Assembly (NCBI GenBank): GCA_015847255.1
Contig: JADLZK010009011.1
Coordinates: forward strand, 149,424 to 213,423
DNA: 64,000 bases
Origin: Hyparrhenia diplandra
Lineage: Eukaryota > Streptophyta > Magnoliopsida > Poales > Poaceae
Direction of reading: 5' to 3'
Positions 11,321 to 21,489 of the stretch are shown piece after piece. The first letter of the stretch is position 1. Every line of letters begins with the position of its first letter. Below the pieces are notes generated by a model. The model saw only the letters and a program-made list of their open reading frames with translations. It had not been told where the DNA came from and did no database searches. The position numbers were made by a program, and so were the translations under genes.

Positions 11321-11499
11321 CCTCCCGGAAAGCTACTTCCCCGCACAACAGCCACATGCCCCTCCGCAACCTGCAGAACGGAACAAAAAGCAGAGGTCCA
11401 ACACGACGAGAATGGTGGAATCCTCACCTCAGCTTTGGGGGAAACCCCCCCCACACACACACACACACTCAAAAACGAGGGTCGAGATGACCCGGCGTC

Positions 11500-13147
11500 C
11501 TCCGCCGCGTCGTTTCTCCTGCTTTTCCGCCCTTTTTGCCAGTTGAATTCCAACACCGATGGGTGGCGTGACATTCTTCCCCGCCAGGAGTCACGCCCCG
11601 GGACGGCCTCGGCGGAACCTCGACTACAGCGACAACCGACTTCCAAGAAGATCCCGGAGGCGCTCCGTGACAGGTGCTTCAATTGCCTGTCCTATGCTCA
11701 CCATGTGGCGACTTGCGGCTACCACGGCGTTGTTTGCGTTGTCGTGGCCTCCACCACATCGCCAGAGACTGCATGTTGCCTAGGGCCGCGCAAACCTTGG
11801 CGATGAAGGGCATCCCGGCCCGCCTGGCTGCCGGCACGTCGGGTGCCATGTCGAGGACCGGTACAACTCAGCGACGGCGTTGGAGACGCCGCACTCAGCT
11901 AGCGGCGGGTGCCAACAAGGTTGTGACGGATCGCCTTCAGACCGACGCGCCGGCGGCCCAGGTCGCTATTTCGCATGCTAGCGACGATGAAGATGCGGCA
12001 GGCTTAGGCCACGCCGTGTCAAGCAAGGTCGGGTGTGGCGGTATTGGACAGCAACAACGTCGCCGGCGCTGGCGGAGGCGCCGTGAGGGAGGCGTTCGAT
12101 CGCGGGCCGCTTCGCCCGACACTTCGCACGGCGAGCCGATGTGTGCGTTCGCCTCCGAGGTCGACTCTCGTTGTTGGGCGCATGCTTAGATGCCCCGACA
12201 GTTTCGCCGCTGATGACCCGATGTTGTTGGAGGCGCCGCTCGAGCAACCGGGTTGCTCCACCGATCGCTGTGACGGAGGTGGCGGCCACGCAGCTTGGTG
12301 GTGGTTGCCCACACTGCCTGGGGCAGCTGGCACTGCCAACTTTGTGCCGTGCCTTACCATCGGTGACCGCTCGGCTAGGTTTGTCGGTCACGCCATTGCG
12401 GCTAGAGTTCGAGGACCCCTCAGACGTTGTTGCGGCCGCGGTGGACGACGACTACCCGCCAGGCTTTGGCCTGATGATGACGGAGCCTGGTAAGTCGCCA
12501 CATCCAGGGTGTCAGCTTGATGCAACCAGCGCCGAGCCCGTCACGCATGTCACGCCAACCGGCACAGTCGCAGCCGCCTCTACGCATTCCCTTGGCGAGA
12601 GGTTAAGGCGGTTCGAGAGGCAGGCTTCTGTGCAAGGCGTCGACGCCTTTGTGGCCTCTGCCGGTGCAGGTATCACCACCGCAGCCTACGCTGCCACACC
12701 GCAGCAGGAGGCTCGCCGCTAAGCCACTCGCACGCGTCCTAGTTGCGAAGTGGGGGGAAATTTTGGTGATGCAGCGGATGGGGTTCATCAATGGACGGAC
12801 GGTGCCCTCCGCGGCGGAACGCGAGGCCTACTACGACAGAGTCTTTGGTGACAACCGCACCCACTCACAGAAAGAGACGATGCATCATATCTTCCCGGAC
12901 TCACCAGGTGTAGGACCGAGGCGGACGAGGCGGCGCGCGAACCGCCACGGCTGATCGTCGTCGACGACTAGGTTGTTCATCTATCGAGTAATCGCGTTTG
13001 ATTTCTTCTGCTAGGGAGGGCAGAGCTCTTTGTATAATTGTATCCCCCCTAGTGCATCGTTCACGGCGCGTTGTTGTAATTGCCAACTTTTTATTCGTCT
13101 TAATACGAAAGACGCGCAAATCTTTTGCGTGTTCAAAAAAAAAAAAA
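11500..13147 (+). pseudogene. LINE-type ORF1 (zinc-knuckle) copy with poly(A) tail
   Basis: Two zinc knuckles are visible. One reads CFNCLSYAHHVATC (about 11673-11714). The other is CLRCRGLHHIARDC (about 11733-11774), one frame away, so a 1-bp lesion lies between them. This double-knuckle pattern is typical of ORF1/gag-like proteins of plant L1-type LINEs. The frame stays largely open through a GC-rich region to a C-terminal segment ending near 12954, which includes VAKWGEI and DRVFGD. A 3' UTR follows, with a small inverted repeat (GACGCGCAAATC / TTTGCGTG) just before a run of 13 A at 13135-13147. No reverse transcriptase lies between ORF1 and the tail, so this copy lacks ORF2. The 5' end and TSD are unresolved. 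Confidence 0.55.
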
Positions 13148-13402
13148 TCCCCGGCAGCGAGGGAAACGTCGGCGGCGGCGCGTGTTCCCTGTCGCCCTTC
13201 ACCCCACAAGCTCTCGACCAAATATCTTTTTGCTCCACCTCCACGACTATACCTTGCATCCGGTGTGTGTGTATGTGTGTATAAATAATGAAAACCAAGA
13301 GGCGTATTTAGTGTTGCAACAACCAGAACTTAACTGCGGCTAGGTTACGTACATGTGCGGCTAGCACAAATTAATCGAGTTAATCAGAATAGCGGAGTAA
13401 CC
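13148..13402. other. No gene seen; flank of the LINE tail and intron of NLR copy 1
   Basis: This holds a TG-rich microsatellite-like stretch (about 13260-13285). It then joins sequence similar to the region just upstream of NLR copy 2 (about 43450-43540). Confidence 0.5.
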
Positions 13403-13404
13403 TA

Positions 13405-13559
13405 CTGCTCCCTCCGTTCCAAATTATAGTTCACTTTGACTTTTCTAGATACATTGATTTTGTTATGCACCTAGTTATACACTATGTCTAGTAGATATAT
13501 AGTAAAAAAAATGAATCTAGAAAAGCCAAAGTAAACTACATTTTGGAACAAAGGGGTAG
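13405..13559. mobile_element. Stowaway MITE (Tc1/mariner), TSD TA
   Basis: The left end reads CTGCTCCCTCCGTTCC and the right end is its imperfect inverse (GGAACAAAGGGGTAG). TA flanks the element on both sides (13403-13404 and 13560-13561). The inner sequence also pairs, giving the near-perfect foldback typical of Stowaway. NLR copy 2 lacks the element at the corresponding place (near 43515), so it inserted after the duplication. Confidence 0.85.
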
Positions 13560-14945
13560 TACATTTGTGGATTCTCAAGTGAACTGTAATTAATTGGCGT
13601 CAAATAATAATTTAATTTAACGCAGGAGCTCCCTTCTGGTGCCGTTTATACAATCAAGGAGGCGGTACAAGCAATAATCCCTTACTTGGAGGATACCCGA
13701 AGGAGTGCACACAAGGCCATCTACTTCAATAGATGGGATGGACTGGCTGCTTCTTCTGTGCTCCGAGCCATAGCAGAGCATCCTCCACCTTCTCTTATGG
13801 ACAAGTTTGACAGGATCATCCACATTGACTGCTCTAGGTGGAAGAGCCGAAGGGCACTGCAGAGGGCAATCGCTGATGAACTTAAGCTTCCTCAGAGTGT
13901 AATGGCTGCTTTTGATAGGGAAGATGACGAGGATGATTACAGTGGGGTAGATGAAGGCTCTCGATCTGATATAGGAGAAGTTGGGAGACCGATACTTCAA
14001 TCCTTATTACAATATAAATGTCTAGTTGTATTTCACAATGGAAGCACTGACATGGTTGACTTGGTAGATTTTGGCATTCCACAACCTGAGTTATTTGGCA
14101 CGAAGATATTGTGGACCTTCAGAGGAAGGCTCTGTGTCAACCCAGAAATAAATCAACAGGTGGACAGTTCACATCTCTATATCTATAGGAATATTTCATG
14201 GGGTTTCGATCGAGACACTGCTCAACTAATATTGGAAGAGGCTACAGAAGTTGTCAAGCACATGCAACATAAGCAAAGCATCACCCTAGAAATAGCTGCC
14301 AAGTGCATCACATATATCTTGTGGTTGCATGAAATGGGTGGCAGTACCATCGACTACAACTGGGCTACCCACGCTTCTAGCTATTGGATTTGTGATGGCA
14401 TTATCGGACAAGGAGGTCAGTTAGATGATGATGAATCCTGGGAGGTTTCCACAGATCTCGATAAACAAATGCAAACAATGCAATTGTCCTCTCGTCCAGT
14501 AAAGTTTAGGGGTCGTGAACACAGAGATGTTTGGAAGTCAATCACCTATACATCTGACAGTGGAGAAAAGGGAAACTTAACAATGCTGTCTCAGAATTTA
14601 ACATCATTTTTCCTTGTTTACAAAGATAAGATAGACACAACTTTACCTCATGAAATGTTTCAACAGTCAGAAAGACTGCACGTGTTGAAGCTCTCTGGAT
14701 GCAGATTCAACTTTTATTCGCCTCCTTTCCGTTGTTGCCGTAGCCTAAGATTCCTTGGACTAGACCACTGTGAAGATCAAGGGCAGGAAGAGGAGGACAA
14801 GCAAGGGAGACCAATAATGGAATTTTTCCAGAGCCTATGCGTGCTGGACATAAGCCACACAGATTGGGAATTTGATCTATCGCAAGATCTTACAAAGCAG
14901 ATGGCATCAAACATTAGAGAGGTTCATATCAAGAAGGGAAGGATC

Positions 14946-14948
14946 TAG
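14946..14948 (+). other. In-frame nonsense codon in NLR copy 1
   Basis: TAG stands where copy 2 has TGG (Trp), a single G-to-A change. The frame before and after is the same, with strong similarity to copy 2 on both sides. Translation would stop after about 440 codons, removing most of the LRRs. Confidence 0.85.
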
Positions 14949-16314
14949 CATAGTCGCCTTGCTTGGAGACAACTGCAGAACCTTCGCAAGCTTCGAGTAA
15001 TCGAGCCTACCAGCTCTTGGGAGACAGGCAAAGAAGATGAATTCACAAATATGGAGAAGTTGGAGCTCCTCGATCTGTCTGGTAACAGTACCATAAAAGT
15101 TTTTCCAAGCTTATCTTCTACAACTTGCCTAAGAACTCTGGTCCTAGATGGCTGTGTTGGGTTGGATCATGTAGGCCCAGAAGGACTACCTCCATCACTT
15201 GAAACATTCAGCTTAGATGCAGGCATAGTGGATGCTGGTAAAAGTGTAGCAAAAATATCACGTATCACCATGTGTGGCTCTCATAAACTCGTGGACTTCA
15301 AATTGCTTGGATCACTACCAAACCTTGAGGAGTTGGACCTGTCACTCACAGCAGTAAAAATTGTAAACCTAAAAAGGGTGGTCCAAGTGAAAAAACTTGA
15401 ACGAATCTTCCTGATGCAATGTCAGCAACTCCACGCTATTATTTGGCCAGAAAATGGGATGCAACAACTGAGGTTACTATGCATTGATAATCGACAAGGG
15501 GTAGTAGTGCCTAGAGAAACTTCACACCATTCTATTGTTTGCCAGCAGCAACAAGGGTATTGCCATGCACATGTTTGTATCACCGACATGAGGTTCCTTC
15601 AGTCATTGGTGCTAACAGGCCGTGAAGAGTTTTGCTGGAGCAGAACCCCATTTAAGTTTAATCTATACCTGTCTTGTTCTGTCAAGGATGACAGAAAAAA
15701 CTGCAATAATGAGAAGGTGGGCCAGCGTTTTGATAGCACTGGACAGATAGAGATAGCTGGGTCTCGGTCTGTAGTACACAAGTCATTGATGCCCAACACA
15801 TGCAGCACCTACAATGATGTCAGCATAGAACAGATAGTTATTTCTGAAGATGATGATAGCAGTGCACTGCAGTTTGAGCCACAAGACCTCCATGTTGAGA
15901 TGAGTCCAGAAATGGACGACATAAATATGGTTAATAACTCACAAGGAATCAAGGCTTTCTACTTTGTTATGGACAGGGTGCAGTCACTGCAACTGCGTGA
16001 CAATTATTCCATCTCTTCTATTATCCCTAAGCAAATTACATCCGCAAGAGAGGAAGGATTTGGATACCCTGCTCTAAAGTGGTGCCGTGTGGAGAAATGC
16101 CCCAAACTGGACACAGTCTTCCATACTAACTATGATGGCGATGACTACTGGTTTAAAGAACTGGAGTCCTTTTGGGCAGCTGATCTCTTCATAGCCCGTT
16201 CTATCTGGAGCAGAGGAAGGGCGTTGGAGTTGGGTCGTGTGGACGAGAAATCATTTGCAAAACTGCAGGCTATCCATCTGTATCGCTGCCCAAGGCTCAC
16301 ATTTGTCCTCCCAC

Positions 16315-16652
16315 TGTTATGGACGTGGATGGGCTGAGGGGAATTGATGAGGAAGAGGGGGCTGGGCGACTGCTACAGTACCCGCGGCGCTACAGTTCCC
16401 GCGGGTACTGTTCATGAGATGGCGGCGAGATGGCGGCGGCTAGGGTTTGGGGCTGTAGAGGCGCTTGGAACGCCGGCCGCGGGGCTCTGCCCACGGCCGG
16501 CAAGAGAGAAGGGTTTTCCTTCTTAATCTCTTGCTTGATTATAGATCAATACATCTCCTCTCATTATATAGAGAGGTTTGACTTGACCCCTAAGTAAGCC
16601 ACCAATTAACCCTAATGGGCTAAGGCCCAATAGGCTCTTGACTCCTCTAACA
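16315..16652 (-). repeat. 3' LTR of the 1742-bp element
   Basis: This 338-bp LTR runs TGTTA...TAACA. It differs from its partner mainly by small changes in the first 100 bp, including the segment around 16360-16385. Confidence 0.9.
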
Positions 16653-17208
16653 CTACTCCCCACCCGGACATGCAGCTCGTCCTCGAGCTGCAACCTAACA
16701 ATGACACTAACGATGACACTAGACACTAACTTAACACCTAAGAACAAGCCTTTTACATCTCGGCTTATCTTATTGACCAAAAATAAATTGCAACTCTTTA
16801 ATTTTGACACCTGAAGATAATGCGGACCACCTCCGCGTGTTGGATCTGCACGTGTGTAGCCGCCTGGATCCCATGGAGACCATCGGAACGAGAGGGTTGC
16901 ACGGGAACGACTGCCTGGGACTAGTCGCAACAGCGACCAGCGGAGACGACCTCGCGGCGGCCGACAACGAAACGTGGTAGCGCTAGGCCGCGCGTCCCCG
17001 CCGGTGACGAAGAGTAGCCCGCTCTCACAGAACTGGAGTGCGCCGGCTGCGAGAAAAACAACCTGCTCGCGCCTGGAAGCAGCTGTGGGCCGGCGCGGTT
17101 GTGGGTGGCCATCCGACGGCTCGAGGTCGCGCCCCACCTTGCTGAGGTTGATCGCCGTCAAGGCCGCCTCATGTATCGGCCGGCGCATCTCCTGCACCCG
17201 ACGACGCG

Positions 17209-17679
17209 CTAGGAGGCCGCGCGCAGCAGCCTGCAGTCGCACCGCCGCAGACTGGCACGCACTCTCTCGCAAGCGACATCTCGCAATCTGGCGTATGCAG
17301 CGGCGGCGCTCCGATCGGGGGAAGACGGAACGCCGCCGCGTGAAGATGGAGGCTGCTGTTGCGCGGCGATCCGATCTGCGAGGGGAGAGGACACGGCGCC
17401 TCCGCTTGAAGATGGAGTGGTGCCCGGCCCGGCGCACCATGAGGCAGCGGCGCGCCTGGCGCAAATCGCTCGGCCGGGGCAATCGGACCCGCACGGAACG
17501 ACGGCGAAGGCTGTGGAAGCAGTTCGAAGCGAGGCCTTCCAATCCGCGTTGAACGCCTTCAAATCCGACTCCATCTTCGTCGCCATGGCGAGGATCTGGT
17601 CCAGCAGCTCCTTGCATCGTGCCTCTTGTGCGGCGTCCATAGCAGACCACGAGCTCCTTGCTTCCTTCGTAGAATCCAT
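17209..17679 (-). CDS. Gag-like N-terminal ORF of the small LTR element
   Basis: The ORF starts at ATG 17679 (MDSTKEARSSW), 26 bp downstream of the primer-binding site on the minus strand, which is where a gag would begin. Residues 10-50 are charged and helical (for example KELLDQILAMATKMESDLKAF). The remainder is Arg/Ala/Ser-rich. There is no zinc knuckle. It could also be read from an upstream Met at 17718, but that lies at the edge of the LTR. I cannot tell whether it is translated or is a relic of a longer parent element. Confidence 0.4.
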   Translation of the reverse strand: MDSTKEARSSWSAMDAAQEARCKELLDQILAMATKMESDLKAFNADWKASLRTASTAFAVVPCGSDCPGRAICARRAAASWCAGPGTTPSSSGGAVSSPLADRIAAQQQPPSSRGGVPSSPDRSAAAAYARLRDVACERVRASLRRCDCRLLRAAS

Positions 17680-17704
17680 GGCAAGCAGAGAGCCCACGGA
17701 TCGC

Positions 17705-17717
17705 GGCTTTGATACCA
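17705..17717 (-). promoter_or_regulatory. Primer-binding site (initiator tRNA-Met type)
   Basis: On the minus strand it reads TGGTATCAAAGCC, three bases inside the 5' LTR. This resembles the common plant PBS TGGTATCAGAGC and sets the element's orientation. Confidence 0.8.
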
Positions 17718-17720
17718 AAT

Positions 17721-18056
17721 TGTTATGGACGTGGATGGGCTGAGGGGAATTGATGAGGAAGAGGGGTCGGGCGATCGCACAAGTACCGCGGCGCTACGAT
17801 TCCCGCGGGTACTGTTCACGAGATGGCGGCGAGATGGCGGCGGCTAGGGTTTGGGGCTGTAGAGGCGCTTGGAACGCCGGCCGCGGGGCTCTGCCCACGG
17901 CCGGCAAGAGAGAAGGGTTTTCCTTCTTAATCTCTTGCTTGATTATAGATCAATACATCTCCTCTCATTATATAGAGAGGTTTGACTTGACCCCTAAGTA
18001 AGCCACCAATTAACCCTAATGGGCTAAGGCCCAATAGGCTCTTGACTCCTCTAACA
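17721..18056 (-). repeat. 5' LTR of the 1742-bp element
   Basis: This 336-bp LTR is nearly identical to 16315-16652 from about 100 bp in. It is followed by the second CCCAC. Confidence 0.9.
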
Positions 18057-18471
18057 CCCACTGTCATGGTTCTATACCTTGTCCAGCCTGGAGACTCTCC
18101 ACATAATCAAATGTAGTGATCTCAGACAGGTTTTCCCAGTAGAGGCAGAGTTCCTAAATGAAATAGCCACCGAGCATCAGAATGGCATGCTGGAATTCCC
18201 AAGGCTCAAGGACTTGTATCTGTATCATCTCTCCAGCCTGCGGCAGATATGTGAGGCCAAAATGTTTGCTCCCAAGCTTGAGACAGTCCGTCTCAGGGGT
18301 TGTTGGGGCCTGAAGCGTCTGCCGGCCACCAGCCGCCATCCCCAGGATGCCCCCCATGTCGTCGTGGACTGCGAGAAGGACTGGTGGGATAATCTAGAGT
18401 GGGATGGGCTGCATCTCGGCCATCATCCCTCCCTCTTCACGCCGAGCCACCCGGCCTACTTCAAGAAGTGA

Positions 18472-19136
18472 ACGCTGAGAAGTACAGTGCTCCGGTGAGT
18501 ACCCAACCTGGGGTGCTTGCTGCTGATCATTTACATTGTCCAGGTACGTACACATGAACAACATATTCTATCTGCTTTGTAATTTTATTTTTCTCTCATT
18601 TATCTTCCATTTTGTGTCCCAGTACTAATCATTTGTATTTGTATATATCATCATCGACTATGTAGATTTGATGATGGGATAATTGAGGAGACGACTGGAG
18701 CTGCTGGCTGCTTTCTGCCTCCTTGTGTTTGCTTGCAAGCTAGTCTTCGGTGTGTTTTCTCAACATATAAACAATAATAATAAGTTGGTGTGTCTGCATG
18801 GTGCTACTGCATATGTACCAATAAATTCAATCGGTGTGCTACATTCTGCTTGGTCTTACATGCTTATATGTGTCTGGGTGAAATAAGAGGGTCTGCAGGG
18901 TCTGCTGTGTTGTGTGTCAGTGTGTGTAACAGTCCCCTAGAACCTGACTTACTACCATTTTTACGAGTGTGAATTATTTGTATTCCTAATAAGAATATTG
19001 CGGACAAAATTTGTGATTAATGAACCTGGCTTGTTTCCATTTCAACAAGTGTGAATTCTTTATGTCATCCTGGTAATCATTCCTAAATGGTGTGCTTGTG
19101 AATATGTGCATTCGGCCAGTAACACCAAGTTTCTTA
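18472..19136 (+). other. 3' flank / UTR-like region of NLR copy 1
   Basis: This follows the NLR stop codon and aligns with 46694-47330 downstream of copy 2. The conserved GGTGAGT near 18495 and the TTGTCCAG near 18536-18543 could mark a 3'-UTR intron. No coding region is supported. Confidence 0.5.
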
Positions 19137-19144
19137 TAGTTGGG

Positions 19145-19862
19145 TAAAGTTGTACATTTGGCCCGTCAATTTTGGCCCGGTCCGTGGCCCGCCTTTGGGC
19201 CCGGTCCGTGGCACGGCCCGGTCCGGTGTGTGCGGGACCCACGGGCGGCCCGGCCCGTTGGCGGACGGGCCATGGGCCGCAGCCTCGGCCCGAGGCACGG
19301 TGCGGCACGGCCCGATGACCCGATGATCAATGTAGCCCATCTTAAAAAACACCAACCCTTCCCAATCCTAGGTCTACCATCCCATTTAATGAAACAAGCC
19401 CACCAGCTGAATACGAAACAACCCGTCCCTTCCTGTGTCTACCGCGATCGGCGCATCCCGACCCGAAGCTCCCGTGAGGCGCGACCTCACCCCGCCCGGC
19501 CGGCGGCGGCGCCCGGCCCAGCGCAGGTGGTGGGTGGCGAGGGCGCCAGCGGCGGGCGGCAATGGGCGGGGCGGGGGGCGCGCGGCGGCGGCGCGAGGGG
19601 GCTCGTGGGCGGCGGCGGCGCAGGGCGCGCGGGCGGCGGCAGGCAGCCAGCGCACCGGTGGCTGGCGTAGTGGGCGGCGGCGGCGGCAGCGGGCGGCCTT
19701 GGCAGCCCGGGCGGCACACCGTGCTCTCGGGCCAGCCCGACAGCCCGTGGGCGTGCGTGTGGGCGCAGGGGCGGCCCGAGCACGGTGGTGGCACGCCCGG
19801 TTGGCCCGTGGCCCGGCGTGGCCCGCCCGTGCCGTGCCGGCCCGGCCCGATGTACATCTATA
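19145..19862. mobile_element. Non-autonomous hAT element, 718 bp, TSD TAGTTGGG
   Basis: An 8-bp duplication TAGTTGGG flanks it (19137-19144 and 19863-19870). The ends TAAAGTTGTACATTTGGCCC and (inverted) TATAGATGTACATCGGGCC form an imperfect TIR. The corresponding place downstream of NLR copy 2 (about 47330-47345) has one copy of the target and no element. The interior is very GC-rich, with many GGCCCG words near both ends and a GGC-rich middle. It is open in several frames on both strands and shows no transposase motif, so I do not call a gene in it. Confidence 0.8.
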
Positions 19863-19870
19863 TAGTTGGG

Positions 19871-20440
19871 GCCTGGGTTGCTGGGCATCATTTGCAGTTG
19901 CAGAAAATGCAGCAGTCACCGTTGCCATATGACAGACATTATGAGTCACCCACTGGTTGGCAATACATTCTTGTTTTTGTAACGCATCCTAATGAGATAC
20001 ATTTTTGTACATAGGCTGTACATAGGCTCTGCCTCTCCCTATCAAATGAATCTGGAAGGAAGATGTCCATTTTCTTTACAATTATACTTAACCAACCTGT
20101 CATGTTAATACCTATACTAGTAAACAAATTTGTGATCCAAAATATGACGATCAAATAACCAAAGGCATCCAAACTAAATACTACCAGTTTTTGTGATTAA
20201 GTTTTTCCATTGTAAATAAAATTGCTCTTTCTTGTTGTGTTTTGTTTTCTCCACCCCCTCCTGTATTCTGGTTTAAACTTCATTTGCTCTTTCAATAAAT
20301 TACTGTAGGGGCTTCGGGCACTCCTTATCCTTTTATAAAAATTGTAAATAAAATAGCAGCCTAACCTCTGATGAAAAGATTAATAACCACCCTGAGCTAC
20401 TTCAATTTGAGCAAGAGACATACAAATGCAAATAATAAAG
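19871..20440. other. No gene seen; 3' flank shared with unit 2
   Basis: This aligns with about 47345-47945 of unit 2. No exon is supported. Confidence 0.5.
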
Positions 20441-20454
20441 AGCAATGATTTACA

Positions 20455-20605
20455 CATGCTTCTATATTTGTTCTGTTGCTCCAGCCCCAAGCCAAAGAGC
20501 AAACAAAAGCTTCTACTACAGCCCCAAACAAAAAGAGCAAACAAAAGCTTCTACCTTTATTCTGTCGCTCCAGCCCCAAGAAAAAAGAGCAAACAAAGAC
20601 GTATT
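20455..20605 (+). repeat. Minisatellite, about 3 units of roughly 50 bp
   Basis: Repeated phrases of the type CTCCAGCCCCAA...AAAGAGCAAACAAA and CTTCTACCTTTATTCTGT recur about three times. A related two-unit array is at 47965-48072 in unit 2. The same CTTTATTCT...CCAGCCCCAAGCAAAGAGC phrase appears once in each NLR 5' module. Confidence 0.7.
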
Positions 20606-20609
20606 TGTT

Positions 20610-21480
20610 CTTTTATCTACTAATAACTAGATGGCTGCTGTTTTTTTTGGCATAAATTAATTATTTCCTTTGTGTATTTGTTCTTTAGGTATGTTCTGCT
20701 AGTCTATATCTGTATAGATACCTTTCCTAGTTTTGCCAAGTTGCTCTCTCAGCCTCTAGGTGGTTTTTTTTTTGTTGTGCTTGTTCCTCTGAGCAGTTCT
20801 CTCCCTTTTTTAATAAATTTATTTATTTATATAAAATCTAATAGTGGAGGTTTCCCCAGCTGTATTTTATGTTAAAAAAGTCTTTATCTGTAAATACCAA
20901 TTAAATAGATCAGTTGGGAACTTTGAGCCTGTGGAACTTACGATAGTTGTTATGCAGAAGAGCAGCAGGTGATCATCAAACGTGAAACAGGGGTGGAAAA
21001 TTTAACCGTGACATCCATCCCTCGTTCTGAAGGTAACTAGAGTTTCTCATCCCGATCGTTGCCAGACACCCTCTGACCTACAATTGCCCATGAACGTGGG
21101 TGCCATCCTGTTATTCCGTGCAGACCGCCCAACCCCTAACGTTTGTGAGCACTCGGTGAACTAGCAGCCCAACACCCCTAACGTTCGTGCCGTTAAGTGC
21201 TCCAGGAGCACTTATTCCGGTGGCCTGATGGGGTGACAGGAAGTTCTCAGCGGTGAAGATAAAAGAACAATTACCAACCAACCTTTCTTCTTCAGTTAAT
21301 TAAATGGTAGACAAAAAGAAAAAAAATAAAAGAAAAGCAGATTCTAAATTTGAGTAACCTTGGATAGTTAAAGAGTGACCCAAGCAGGTTAGACTATTTA
21401 ATCTAGGCGAGGTGCCCTGTTCATTGCCACAAAACAAGGTTTCCAGCCTCCGATTGCTGTTGTGATGAATTTGTTAATCT
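20610..21480. other. No gene seen; end of NLR unit 1
   Basis: Part of this (about 20985-21330) aligns with 49060-49500 plus 59215-59320 in unit 2. It includes the paralogous empty site (GAACA, 21265-21269) of the 9.5-kb copia element. Confidence 0.6.
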
Positions 21481-21489
21481 TCTGAACAA

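Larger units (their letters stand above)
16315..18056 (-). mobile_element. Non-autonomous LTR retroelement, 1742 bp, TSD CCCAC
   Basis: This is a structurally complete element on the minus strand inside the LRR exon of NLR copy 1. The LTRs are 16315-16652 and 17721-18056. Both begin TGTTA and end TAACA and they are highly similar. The 5-bp TSD CCCAC lies at 16310-16314 and 18057-18061. A tRNA-Met-type primer-binding site is at 17705-17717 and a polypurine tract at 16653-16668 (minus strand). The internal domain is only about 1.07 kb and shows no protease, reverse transcriptase or integrase. It carries at most a gag-like N-terminus (17209-17679). The size is above classic TRIMs and well below LARDs. 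It must be mobilised by another element's enzymes. Confidence 0.9.
13626..18471 (+). pseudogene. NLR (NB-LRR) resistance-gene relative, copy 1, disrupted
   Basis: The body exon starts after a CGCAG acceptor at 13625 and stays in one frame to a TAG at 14946-14948. It continues in the same frame to 16314, where a 1742-bp LTR element is inserted. Without the element and one TSD copy the frame resumes exactly and ends at TGA 18469-18471, about 1030 codons in all. Residues 20-200 are a diverged NB-ARC region. It has a P-loop-like position (FNRWDGLAASSVL) without the GKT residues, an RNBS-A-like FDRIIHIDCSRWKS, and a kinase-2-like CLVVFHN. A long LRR region follows, with motifs such as LELLDLSGN and LPNLEELDLS. 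There is no obvious coiled-coil, TIR or other N-terminal signalling domain. Such proteins act in the cytoplasm or nucleus as immune receptors or receptor partners. This copy cannot make a full-length product. Confidence 0.85.

Noticed and set aside
12035..12722. Separate GC-rich genes between 12.0 and 12.7 kb
   Set aside because: They are alternative frames of the LINE-like ORF1 copy, which continues through this region to its poly(A) tail.
16523..17650. 375-codon minus-strand ORF inside the small LTR element
   Set aside because: It overlaps the LTR and the better-placed gag-like ORF in another frame. The composition is Arg/Ser-rich and it starts at an arbitrary codon.
19342..19949. Several long GC-rich ORFs on both strands within the hAT element
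   Set aside because: Multi-frame openness is expected from the very high GC content. The translations are Ala/Arg/Pro/Gly low complexity.
20455..20605. CRISPR-like array
   Set aside because: The units are imperfect and directly adjacent, without unique spacers. The same phrase occurs in eukaryotic gene modules. It is a minisatellite.
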